17,727 bases of DNA from Actinomycetes bacterium (lineage in GTDB: Bacteria; Actinomycetota; Aquicultoria; SURF-47; JAUUWJ01), in assembly GCA_030589175.1 (NCBI GenBank), contig JAUUWJ010000004.1, positions 1 through 17,727 on the forward strand, given 5' to 3'. Made by a program: the position numbers and the translations under genes. How positions within the stretch are numbered: position 1 is the stretch's first letter; every line of letters begins with the position of its first letter. Under the pieces are notes generated by a model. The model did no database searches. It was given only the letters and a program-made list of their open reading frames with translations, and was not told the DNA's origin. Shown here piece after piece: positions 1 to 5,699 of this stretch.

Positions 1-474
1 TATCTCTGTCTTATGGTTTTTCATACCGCTCATCATTTTTTCCTTTTCATTTAAAAGCTCATCGACGATAATTTTCATACTTTGCTCACCGAAGTCAGGT
101 ATAGCTCTTTTGTCATATCCTGAAAGAAAACCCTTCGAACCGCTAAAACCTATGGATAAGCTATTTATTTCAAATGTTACGCAGTTTCCGTCAAGGATAT
201 GTATTCCCTCATCATGCAAGATTTGTTTGATCTTTTCTTGTCTTTGATTGTGATACTCATGATTTCCTAGCACGGCTACTATCGGGATTTTTATCGGTCT
301 TAGCTCATGTAGGAGGACTTGGATTTCTTTTAGTTTTCCGGAGGCCGTAAAATCTCCGGTGATAGCGAAAATGTCCGCTTTTTCATTCAGATCTTTAAAC
401 GCAGGTTTGAGTAAATCTCGGGATTTTTCTTGAATATGTAAGTCACTCGAAGCAGCAAGGCGAATTTTTTTCAT
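1..474 (-). CDS. Metallophosphoesterase, calcineurin-like (N-terminal 158 residues, cut by window edge)
   Basis: The minus-strand frame is open from ATG at 474 to the window edge and starts MKKIRLAASSDLHI. It shows the ordered metal-binding blocks of the calcineurin-like phosphoesterase superfamily: SDLH near residues 10-13, GDFT near 40-43 and GNHE near 70-73. These Asp, His and Asn residues normally bind a dinuclear metal centre that hydrolyses phosphoesters. The C-terminal part with the later GHxH block lies outside the window, so the substrate cannot be assigned. There is no signal peptide, so a cytoplasmic enzyme is likely. The start has no clear Shine-Dalgarno sequence. It is transcribed divergently from the KGG genes and may share their promoter region. 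Confidence 0.9.
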   Translation of the reverse strand, partial: MKKIRLAASSDLHIQEKSRDLLKPAFKDLNEKADIFAITGDFTASGKLKEIQVLLHELRPIKIPIVAVLGNHEYHNQRQEKIKQILHDEGIHILDGNCVTFEINSLSIGFSGSKGFLSGYDKRAIPDFGEQSMKIIVDELLNEKEKMMSGMKNHKTEI

Positions 475-492
475 TTTAAGATTTTTTTCAAT

Positions 493-518
493 TTGCCCGT
501 TAAAGCTTTGTTTAAAAC
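493..518 (-). promoter_or_regulatory. Weak SigB-like promoter candidate for the metallophosphoesterase
   Basis: On the minus strand GTTTTA (518-513) is followed by 14 bases and GGGCAA (498-493), matching the SigB pattern GTTTAA-N12-14-GGG(A/T)A(T/A) imperfectly. Its -35 overlaps the -35 of the much better plus-strand site through the near-palindrome GTTTAAAAC. It may simply be a by-product of that palindrome. Confidence 0.22.
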
Positions 519-535
519 AAACACAAGCAGGGTAT
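510..535 (+). promoter_or_regulatory. SigB-type promoter (GTTTAA-N14-GGGTAT) upstream of the KGG genes
   Basis: GTTTAA at 510-515 and GGGTAT at 530-535 are separated by exactly 14 bases. This is a full match to the Bacillus subtilis general-stress SigB consensus (GTTTAA, spacing 12-14, GGGTAT). Transcription would begin near 543-545, leaving a leader of about 90 bases that holds the GTGA repeat and hairpin. The downstream gene is related to GsiB, a classic SigB-dependent stress protein, so site and gene agree. Recognition by the organism's own sigma factor is inferred. Confidence 0.6.
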
Positions 536-551
536 TCCACCAACAAATAAA

Positions 552-609
552 AGTGATTTAGTGAGAAAGTGAATAAGTGATGGCTCATCTAACTAATTCA
601 CTAATCACT
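552..609 (+). repeat. GTGA octamer array and inverted repeat in the KGG leader
   Basis: GTGA starts at 553, 561, 569 and 577, giving four degenerate 8-bp units. An inverted partner, TTCACTAATCACT at 597-609, can pair with 552-564 (AGTGATTTAGTGA) with one bulged base. The result is a hairpin of about 12 bp just ahead of the ribosome site at 624. It lies inside the predicted leader RNA of the KGG operon. Confidence 0.6.
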
Positions 610-636
610 ATGTCGCTGTTCTTAGGGGTGAAAGTT

Positions 637-867
637 TTGGCTAAAAGAAAAGGAATTTCAGTATCGGAAGCAGGGAGGCGCGGTGGCCTCAAAGTGCGCA
701 AGCTTTATGGTAGTGAGTTTTATGAAGCCATAGGTCGTAAAGGCGGAAAAAAAGGCGGCAAAGTCGTGAAACAAAAATACGGCTCGCCATTTTATAAAGA
801 AATAGGCCATAAGGGCGGCCAGAAAGTGCGCCGGCTTATTAACAAAGGCAAGAAGTCGTTGAAATAG
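637..867 (+). CDS. KGG-repeat stress protein (GsiB/YciG-like), 76 residues
   Basis: A small, very basic, glycine- and lysine-rich protein with repeated modules of the stress-induced KGG family (Pfam KGG, as in B. subtilis GsiB and E. coli YciG). GRRGG, GRKGG/KGGK and GHKGG blocks alternate with YGS(E/P)FYxxIG segments. I chose TTG at 637 because AGGGGTG (624-630) lies six bases ahead and the protein then begins AKRKGISVSEAG, just like its neighbour at 901. The upstream in-frame ATG at 577 would translate the GTGA repeat/hairpin region. It is transcribed with the 901 gene, probably from the SigB-type promoter at 510-535. The family is linked to desiccation, acid or general stress; the biochemical role is unknown. 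Confidence 0.82.
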   Translation: MAKRKGISVSEAGRRGGLKVRKLYGSEFYEAIGRKGGKKGGKVVKQKYGSPFYKEIGHKGGQKVRRLINKGKKSLK

Positions 868-900
868 AAACATTTATGAAGAAAACCAGGAGGTGGAGAG

Positions 901-1053
901 ATGCCACGTAAAGGACGACTATCTGTTGCACAAGCAGGAAAAAAAGGGGGACTTGCCGTAAAGAAAAAATACGGGCGTCCATTTTATCAAGAAATAGGCC
1001 AAAAGGGCGGCCAAAAGGTCAGCCAGCTTATCAAGAAAGCAAAGCAAATGTAA
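901..1053 (+). CDS. Second KGG-repeat miniprotein, 50 residues
   Basis: ATG at 901 follows a near-perfect AGGAGGT (888-894) at six bases. The 50-residue product begins MPRKGRLSVAQAGKKGG and contains a YGRPFYQEIGQKGGQKV module nearly identical to the last module of the 637-867 protein. It is thus a shorter paralogue with two GG blocks rather than about four. The 33-base gap and lack of a terminator suggest one operon. The very strong ribosome site suggests higher output than the TTG-started first gene. The FYQEIGQKGG wording closely resembles the GsiB repeat. It is cytoplasmic and has no signal peptide. Confidence 0.85.
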   Translation: MPRKGRLSVAQAGKKGGLAVKKKYGRPFYQEIGQKGGQKVSQLIKKAKQM

Positions 1054-1060
1054 GAAAAGC

Positions 1061-1198
1061 GGATTTTGGATGTTTGACATTAGATATTAGAAAGAATAAA
1101 AAAATGATTCTTAAAAAAAGTAAAACCGGACTTTATATATTGGACTTTGAATGCCATAAAATTAGTCCAAAGTCTAACGTCCAAAATCCAATATCTGA
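1061..1198 (+). repeat. Three heptamer arrays, partly in inverted orientation
   Basis: The gap between the KGG genes and the ATP-grasp gene is built from 7-bp units. GGATTTT-type units start at 1061, 1068, 1075 and 1082. CGGACTT/TGGACTT units start at 1127 and 1141. On the opposite strand, AGTCCAA-type units start at 1164, 1171, 1178, 1185 and 1192. The outer parts (1061-1083 and about 1167-1192) are imperfect inverted repeats sharing the phrase ggattttgga and could fold into a long stem. Confidence 0.7.
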
Positions 1199-1204
1199 AT
1201 TTAC

Positions 1205-2110
1205 GTGTATAAATTAGGCATATTAACAAACGATATAAAAAAGGATTTTCACGCGGCTGAATTGCTGGAAAAAGCCAGCAGTAGAGCTGATATTTTTGCT
1301 ATACAGCCTAAAGATCTGGAATTTAAGATCTGCAGAAATGTTCCTGTAATAAAAGCCGGAAATATTAACGCCTATGGCCTTAACGCCGTTTTTGTCAGGC
1401 ACTTAGATAATCGATTTGATACTGAACTTCAATTTGATTTATTAAAGGAGCTACAACAAGCGGGCATTCTTCTAATAAATTCCTATAATTCTCTACAAAT
1501 TGTTGAGAGCAAGGCGATGACCAGCTATCTGCTTGCCCTTTATGGCTTACCGGTAATAGAGTGCTTGGTAACTCAACAAGCTGGTAATGCTTTAAGCTTT
1601 TTCGCAGATTATGGTGATGTAGTTGTCAAACCGCTTTACAGTAATTTAGGTAGCGATTTGTTTCGACTAAAAGATTACAAAAAGCCAAAGAGAATTATCG
1701 TCGACTTAATTGCAAAATACGGCTCTATTTACTTAGAGCGCTATATTAACTCGGGAGGAAAAGATAAAAGAGTGTTTGTAGTAGACGACCATGTAGTTGC
1801 AGCTATAGAACGCAAAGCCCAAAGGGGATTTAAGACAAGCCTTTTTCAAGGAGGCAAAGCCAAGAACATTAGTCTGAGCAAGCAATTGCGCGATATGGCG
1901 ATAAAAGCCAGCCAGATTTTGGGGCTTGATTATAGCGGGGTAGATATAATAACCGAAGATGGCTGCTCTTACATTCTTGAACTTAACGGTTCTCCCTCTT
2001 GGGCCGGCGTTAAAGAAGCAACTGGCAAAGACATAGCAGCTGAAATAGTCTCGGCTACTATCAAGAAGCTGAAAAAATATAATAAAACAGGTCAGTTTAT
2101 ATCAAGTTAG
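1205..2110 (+). CDS. RimK-like ATP-grasp ligase, 301 residues
   Basis: The protein has the layout of RimK-type ATP-grasp ligases, which add glutamate or similar amino acids to a protein or cofactor using ATP. It has an N-terminal pre-ATP-grasp domain starting MYKLGILTND, then VVKPLYSNLGSDLF near 140-153 (ATP lysine K142 and flexible loop), DKRVFVV near 187-193, and the metal/ATP triad D247, E259 and N261 in YILELNGSPSW. Length fits the roughly 290-300 residue family. The start is GTG at 1205 with no Shine-Dalgarno sequence, directly after a heptamer array, so initiation may be leaderless. The substrate (ribosomal protein S6, a pterin or F420-type cofactor, or a peptide) cannot be told from sequence, and no cofactor genes adjoin it. 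Confidence 0.85.
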   Translation: MYKLGILTNDIKKDFHAAELLEKASSRADIFAIQPKDLEFKICRNVPVIKAGNINAYGLNAVFVRHLDNRFDTELQFDLLKELQQAGILLINSYNSLQIVESKAMTSYLLALYGLPVIECLVTQQAGNALSFFADYGDVVVKPLYSNLGSDLFRLKDYKKPKRIIVDLIAKYGSIYLERYINSGGKDKRVFVVDDHVVAAIERKAQRGFKTSLFQGGKAKNISLSKQLRDMAIKASQILGLDYSGVDIITEDGCSYILELNGSPSWAGVKEATGKDIAAEIVSATIKKLKKYNKTGQFISS

Positions 2111-2111
2111 C

Positions 2112-2192
2112 GCAGAGTGCAGAGTGCAGAGTGCAGAGTGCTACAATTCTAACGAACAACGAACACCGACCAACGAACAACGAAGAACGAAA
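2112..2192 (+). repeat. Two adjacent heptamer arrays: GCAGAGT x4 and AACGAAC x6
   Basis: GCAGAGT is repeated four times without error (2112-2139, plus two bases). After a ten-base gap, AACGAAC-type heptamers start at 2151, 2158, 2165, 2172, 2179 and 2186; those at 2151, 2158 and 2172 are exact. The block fills the convergent gap between the ATP-grasp and AarF genes. ACTCTG at 2192-2197 and GTTAG at 2197-2201 are inverse to CAGAGT and CTAAC (2149-2153), so a hairpin serving both convergent transcripts is possible. Confidence 0.9.
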
Positions 2193-2202
2193 CTCTGTTA
2201 GC

Positions 2203-3837
2203 CTACTGCCAATTAATGTTACGCAATAGTTGATAGAGCAAGTAGAATAACAACAGAAGAGACACAGTGCCAAAAATAATAGCGATTACGTAAAGTCCCA
2301 GCAGGAAACTAAGTATTGAAGTAAAACTAAAACCTAAGGCAACCAAAGAAAGAGCGATAGAGTAACCGCTCTTTTTTAGTGTGTCAGAGATTCCTTCTAA
2401 CCCTTCGTGTTGAAAAACTACATGAAACTCGTCCTTTAGAACTTTATCGATGAAGTAGCTGATTTTAGCCGGTAGATTACTTATCAGTTTTGATGACTCC
2501 ATAACGTTACGAGCTATCCTCGACGGTGTATAGTCAGAAGTTATATTTTCGTAAAGCAAAACAGGAGTTAAGTGAATCAAGTAAGAATAATAGTCAAAAT
2601 CAGGGTCGAGTTTTCGTGTCAGATAATCAAGCAACAAGGTTGCTTTTGCTACTTGGCTAAACATAGCCGGTATCTCAACGCTATGTTTTGAAGAGATGCG
2701 GGTGATTTCCAAAAGTGCTTTTCCGATACTTAAATATTTAGGCGGGGCACTAGCGTAATCGGCTATTAAACTACTTATATCGTTCCTGAAAGCAGTGTAA
2801 TTTGTATGCGGTTTTTGATTGCCGATTCTCAAAATAATTTCAGTTGCTTGCTCACCGTCTTTTGAAACGAAATGAAATATTAAAGTAGATATTTCTTTGC
2901 GCATATTTTCATCAAGTTTTCCTATGGAGCCGAAATCTATCAAATATACAAACCCGTTCTTATTAATAAGAATATTTGCAATGTGCGGATCAGCTTGAAA
3001 GAAACCATCAATATATATTTGCTTTGAATACACATCTAAAAGTGCGCTAGCCAACTTTTTTCTATCGAAACTGACTTTTTGAAGTTCTTCAAGCTGGCTA
3101 ATTTTGACGCCCTCAATGAATTCAAGACAAAGTAGATTTTTAGTCGTGTATTGCCAATAAATTCTGGGTATTCTTATGAATTTAAATTCTTTTAAATTTT
3201 CAGCCATTTTAGATGCATTATGGCCTTCGAGCTCAAAGTCCATTTCTTTGTATAAATCTTTTTTGAATTCTCTTACGAGCTCAACCAAATTGTAGGCTTT
3301 TAAGTAAGGAAACCTGTCTTGAAGGATTGAAGCAAAGCTTTGGAAAATATCGGTATCAGTTGAAATTATTTTATTAACGCCGGGACGCAATATTTTCAAA
3401 GCTACAACATCGCCATTTTTTAATTGAGCCTTGTAAACTTGGGCCAGCGAAGCAGATGCTACCGGCTTTTCTTCGATATAATTAAATATTGAATTTATGT
3501 CAGCATTGAGCTCCTCCTCAATCCTATTTCTTATATCGGTAAAGCTGACCGGCATTACTTCGTCTAAAAGTTTTTGCAGTTCATTGATAGCAATGTTTGG
3601 CAGCAAATCACTTCTTGAACTTAAAAGTTGACCTCCCTTAATAAAGGTTGGCCCGAGCTCTTGCAATGCTAATCGCAGATTGATTGCACTTTCTTTCATA
3701 AGCAAAGGGGTAGATGCTTTTTTCGGTAAACGGAAATATTTAATAAAGGAGGCTAAGTTCTTCAGGCCGTATTTAGAAAAAGTGGTAATTATTTTGCGAT
3801 AACGCTTAATATGTCTTAAAGATTTATATTTATTCAT
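2203..3837 (-). CDS. UbiB/AarF/ABC1-family atypical kinase-like protein, 544 residues
   Basis: A member of the UbiB (ABC1/ADCK) family of atypical protein-kinase-like ATPases associated with isoprenoid-quinone or lipid homeostasis. Visible marks are the family KxGQ block as FIKGGQ near 65-70, ASASLAQVYKA with VALKILRPG downstream (ATP lysine), FQADPHIANILI (catalytic-loop equivalent; most members read DPHPGN) and LIDFGSIGKL (DFG metal site). The last 55 residues form two hydrophobic segments, so it is a C-terminally anchored membrane protein. Its ATG lies inside the 3' end of the GGDEF gene with an 8-base overlap, implying translational coupling. The HIAN variant keeps the metal-binding Asn but loses the usual Pro-Gly. 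Confidence 0.93.
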   Translation of the reverse strand: MNKYKSLRHIKRYRKIITTFSKYGLKNLASFIKYFRLPKKASTPLLMKESAINLRLALQELGPTFIKGGQLLSSRSDLLPNIAINELQKLLDEVMPVSFTDIRNRIEEELNADINSIFNYIEEKPVASASLAQVYKAQLKNGDVVALKILRPGVNKIISTDTDIFQSFASILQDRFPYLKAYNLVELVREFKKDLYKEMDFELEGHNASKMAENLKEFKFIRIPRIYWQYTTKNLLCLEFIEGVKISQLEELQKVSFDRKKLASALLDVYSKQIYIDGFFQADPHIANILINKNGFVYLIDFGSIGKLDENMRKEISTLIFHFVSKDGEQATEIILRIGNQKPHTNYTAFRNDISSLIADYASAPPKYLSIGKALLEITRISSKHSVEIPAMFSQVAKATLLLDYLTRKLDPDFDYYSYLIHLTPVLLYENITSDYTPSRIARNVMESSKLISNLPAKISYFIDKVLKDEFHVVFQHEGLEGISDTLKKSGYSIALSLVALGFSFTSILSFLLGLYVIAIIFGTVSLLLLFYLLYQLLRNINWQ

Positions 3838-4780
3838 TACCAGCTTGTCTTTTCTTAGCAGAATTTGTCCAATGCGCTTTTCGTTTTTTGGCTCTAAATA
3901 AAGCTTTATCTGCGGCGTTGTAGATATGGATGGGCGAAGATGTTCCGTTTATGCTAATTCCTATGCTTACTGATATGTTCAAATCGGTCTTAAATTCACG
4001 TATTTTCGAAAAAGCTCCTTCTATTCGTTTTGTAACATCTGTTGCCTGGCTCAGCGAGGTTTCAGGAAGTATTAGAGCGAATTCATCGCCACCCACGCGA
4101 GCGACATAATCGGTATCTCTGCTTTGTCTGGTTAAATAAGATGAAAAATTTTTCAAGTACCTATCACCGGCCAAATGTCCTAATTTATCGTTTAGCTGCT
4201 TGAAGTTGTCTAAATCGATCATAAGCAAAGCAACGTCATGTCCGTATCTTTTAGCTCTTTTCAATTCTCTGTCGAGATTGCTGAAAAAAGCTCTTCTATT
4301 CAAAATATTTGTCAAAGGGTCGGTAGTTGCTTTCTTTTTGAGTTCTTTTGTGAAATTGGCGGTAAAAGTGTCGACAGCGTTTAGAAGTTGCTCGTCAATA
4401 GCTCTATCCAGGCGGCTGTGAAGAAGATATTCATTCTTAGTTATGATTTTGTTTTTTTCTAAATGAAGCAGGATTTGTTCTCTGAGCCATATATATTCCC
4501 TGAATATTTCAGTTAAGGAATAACCCTGATTTAACCGCATTATGCTTTGATCAGATGCCTTGATTCCAAACAACCCTGTTTTTTCGAGCTCTTTTTCGAT
4601 AGGTTTTGTAATATTTTTAGCAACAGCTCGCAAAACAACAGGCATGCCGTCGATTAGATCCAGTTTTGATATGTGATAACTTGATTCTATTTTTTCATCG
4701 GAAAGAACCAACTCTAACCAGCCTTCTATTATGTCCCAGCTATTCTTTTTGATTTGGTTGCTAGCCGTGTGTAGATCCAA
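3830..4780 (-). CDS. Diguanylate cyclase with RsbRD-like N-terminal domain, 316 residues
   Basis: Residues about 150-310 form a GGDEF domain that makes cyclic di-GMP. It begins ATTDPLTNILNRRAF, has the DLDNFKQLND metal block near 189-198 and an intact GGDEF at 230-234. RDTD at 221-224, five residues before GGDEF, is a canonical RxxD inhibitory site, so product feedback is expected. Residues about 1-145 are helical (SIMRLNQGYSLTEIFREY, then LREQILLHL) and resemble the RsbRD N-terminal domain of the RsbR-type stressosome family; this match is by eye. The start is TTG at 4780-4778, supported by AGGAGG (4792-4787) six bases away. It is divergent from an anti-sigma factor and coupled to AarF. Confidence 0.9.
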   Translation of the reverse strand: MDLHTASNQIKKNSWDIIEGWLELVLSDEKIESSYHISKLDLIDGMPVVLRAVAKNITKPIEKELEKTGLFGIKASDQSIMRLNQGYSLTEIFREYIWLREQILLHLEKNKIITKNEYLLHSRLDRAIDEQLLNAVDTFTANFTKELKKKATTDPLTNILNRRAFFSNLDRELKRAKRYGHDVALLMIDLDNFKQLNDKLGHLAGDRYLKNFSSYLTRQSRDTDYVARVGGDEFALILPETSLSQATDVTKRIEGAFSKIREFKTDLNISVSIGISINGTSSPIHIYNAADKALFRAKKRKAHWTNSAKKRQAGNE

Positions 4781-4801
4781 GCAAATCCTCCTACTATGAT
4801 T

Positions 4802-4827
4802 TTTCCATTCAGTCTATGTTTTTAAAC
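4802..4827 (-). promoter_or_regulatory. SigB-like promoter candidate for the GGDEF-aarF operon
   Basis: On the minus strand GTTTAA (4827-4822), 14 bases, then TGGAAA (4807-4802) fits the SigB pattern except for the first base of the -10. A start near 4795 would leave only a short leader covering the AGGAGG site. This is weaker than the two plus-strand SigB-type sites. Confidence 0.33.
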
Positions 4828-4843
4828 GATTTGTTTTACAACA

Positions 4844-4878
4844 ACCAATAACTAACAAGTAATAACTGACTAACAAGT
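4844..4878 (+). repeat. Degenerate heptamer array between GGDEF and anti-sigma genes
   Basis: Seven-base units of the form A(C/G)xAAxA start at 4844, 4851, 4858 and 4865, with a further weak unit at 4872. The array ends in CTAACAAGTTAG (about 4871-4881), a small inverted repeat of CTAAC and GTTAG immediately upstream of the SigB-type promoter at 4883. Confidence 0.5.
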
Positions 4879-4882
4879 TAGC

Positions 4883-4907
4883 GTTTATTAACCAGCAAAA
4901 AGGGAAT
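4883..4907 (+). promoter_or_regulatory. SigB-type promoter (GTTTAT-N13-GGGAAT) upstream of the anti-sigma factor
   Basis: GTTTAT at 4883-4888, a 13-base spacer and GGGAAT at 4902-4907 match the SigB consensus with one deviation in the -35. A start near 4914-4917 gives a leader of about 20 bases that contains the AGGAGGT ribosome site (4926-4932). SigB-type control of an RsbW-like gene is the classic autoregulatory arrangement of rsbV-rsbW-sigB operons. Confidence 0.5.
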
Positions 4908-4936
4908 AAAGGAACCGAATACTACAGGAGGTAGCA

Positions 4937-5362
4937 ATTAGAGCACGATTAGAACTTATGGCGACAAAAAAGAATATTTCTTTAGCCAGAGATTGGGTTT
5001 TTGAAAACTGCCGTTGTTTTGGTCTTAAGGGCAGGAAGCTTATTGCTGTAAAGATTATCACAAGTGAAATTGCAACAAATGTAGTTAAACACGCTTATTC
5101 AAACGGACAACAAAAACAATTTAGTGTCAACATAAAAATAAGCTCAAAAAAGCTTGTGCTTACTGTTGTTGACAATGGTTCCGGTTTTCATAGCAGCAAA
5201 AAAAGCGGTTTCCATTATGGCCTTCTTATTGTACGTTTTTTAGCGGATAGGGTAAGAATTAGCACTTTTGGGTTTCATACTAAAGTCAAAGCTGTTCTTT
5301 TCTTAAATAGAAATGAGGTATGCAAACCAGTTGCACCTAAATTGCGATTGATCAGTAATTAA
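4937..5362 (+). CDS. RsbW/SpoIIAB-like anti-sigma factor (GHKL serine kinase), 141 residues, probable ATT start
   Basis: A small GHKL-type ATPase of the RsbW/SpoIIAB family, which binds an alternative sigma factor and phosphorylates a STAS anti-anti-sigma protein. Motifs are the N box KIITSEIATNVVKHAY (Glu and Asn four apart), the G1 box VVDNGSGF and the G2-like stretch HYGLLIVRFLADRV. The terminal G3 region reads FHTKVKAVLF, without the usual Gly before Thr. The first ATG, at 4958, lies 25 bases past the strong AGGAGGT (4926-4932), too far to use it. ATT at 4937 lies four bases past it and adds (M)RARLEL, giving the strand-plus-helix start typical of this family. No ATG, GTG or TTG lies in frame between. 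No sigma factor or STAS gene is adjacent. If ATT is wrong, the gene is 4958-5362. Confidence 0.85.
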   Translation: MRARLELMATKKNISLARDWVFENCRCFGLKGRKLIAVKIITSEIATNVVKHAYSNGQQKQFSVNIKISSKKLVLTVVDNGSGFHSSKKSGFHYGLLIVRFLADRVRISTFGFHTKVKAVLFLNRNEVCKPVAPKLRLISN

Positions 5363-5424
5363 GAACAAAGTTATCAATTTATTCGGCGTCGTAAAGTCTT
5401 CAACCACAATAAAAATCAGTATTT

Positions 5425-5452
5425 TAAAGTTTTTTTAACTTTTGACCGATAA
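5425..5452 (+). promoter_or_regulatory. Sigma-28 (FliA/WhiG)-type promoter, TAAAGTTT-N12-ACCGATAA
   Basis: TAAAGTTT at 5425-5432 and ACCGATAA at 5445-5452 differ in one base from the sigma-28 consensus TAAAGTTT/GCCGATAA. The spacer is 12 bases rather than the enteric 11. The same 12-base spacing occurs in the perfect site at 10370-10397. Transcription from about 5459 would give a leader of about 34 bases ahead of the gene at 5493. Confidence 0.55.
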
Positions 5453-5492
5453 ATAATTAGAGATGTTATTTAGGTCTGAAAAGGAGCAACTA

Positions 5493-5699
5493 ATGTATAA
5501 AACAAAGTGCCCAGGATGTGGATATGCGCACGTAGTAGTAGGCGATCTTGGCCTGAATTGGGTGCTATATATTTTTAAATGCGATCATTGTGCTTCTGAG
5601 GTTTCCATACGAAGGGTAAATGCCAAAGATGATGAAATAAAAACTTTCAAAAATCAACTTCACAACGTGAATAACGTTGATGACTTTTTAGACCTTTAA
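5493..5699 (+). CDS. Zinc-ribbon miniprotein of unknown function, 68 residues
   Basis: A 68-residue protein starting MYKTKCPGCGYAHVVV, with a second pair in FKCDHCASEVSIRRV. The two CxxC knuckles (C6/C9 and C30/C33) form a probable zinc ribbon. The C-terminal third is polar (NQLHNVNNVDDFLDL) and may be a partner-binding tail. ATG at 5493 is chosen because AAGGAG (5481-5486) lies six bases ahead; an in-frame ATG at 5463 has no ribosome site and sits at the predicted transcription start. The stop overlaps the convergent ccdA stop by 4 bases. It follows a good sigma-28-type promoter, so it may belong to a motility or developmental regulon. Function not recognised. Confidence 0.75.
   Translation: MYKTKCPGCGYAHVVVGDLGLNWVLYIFKCDHCASEVSIRRVNAKDDEIKTFKNQLHNVNNVDDFLDL

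Noticed and set aside
577..636. N-terminal extension of the first KGG protein from ATG 577
   Set aside because: It would translate the GTGA repeat and hairpin, has no ribosome site, and the paralogue at 901 starts at the position equivalent to TTG 637.
2112..2192. Tandem repeats considered as a CRISPR array
   Set aside because: Units are 7 bp with no spacers, and no cas genes are present.
5463..5492. Earlier ATG for the zinc-ribbon gene
   Set aside because: It has no ribosome site and lies at the predicted transcription start; ATG 5493 has AAGGAG at ideal spacing.
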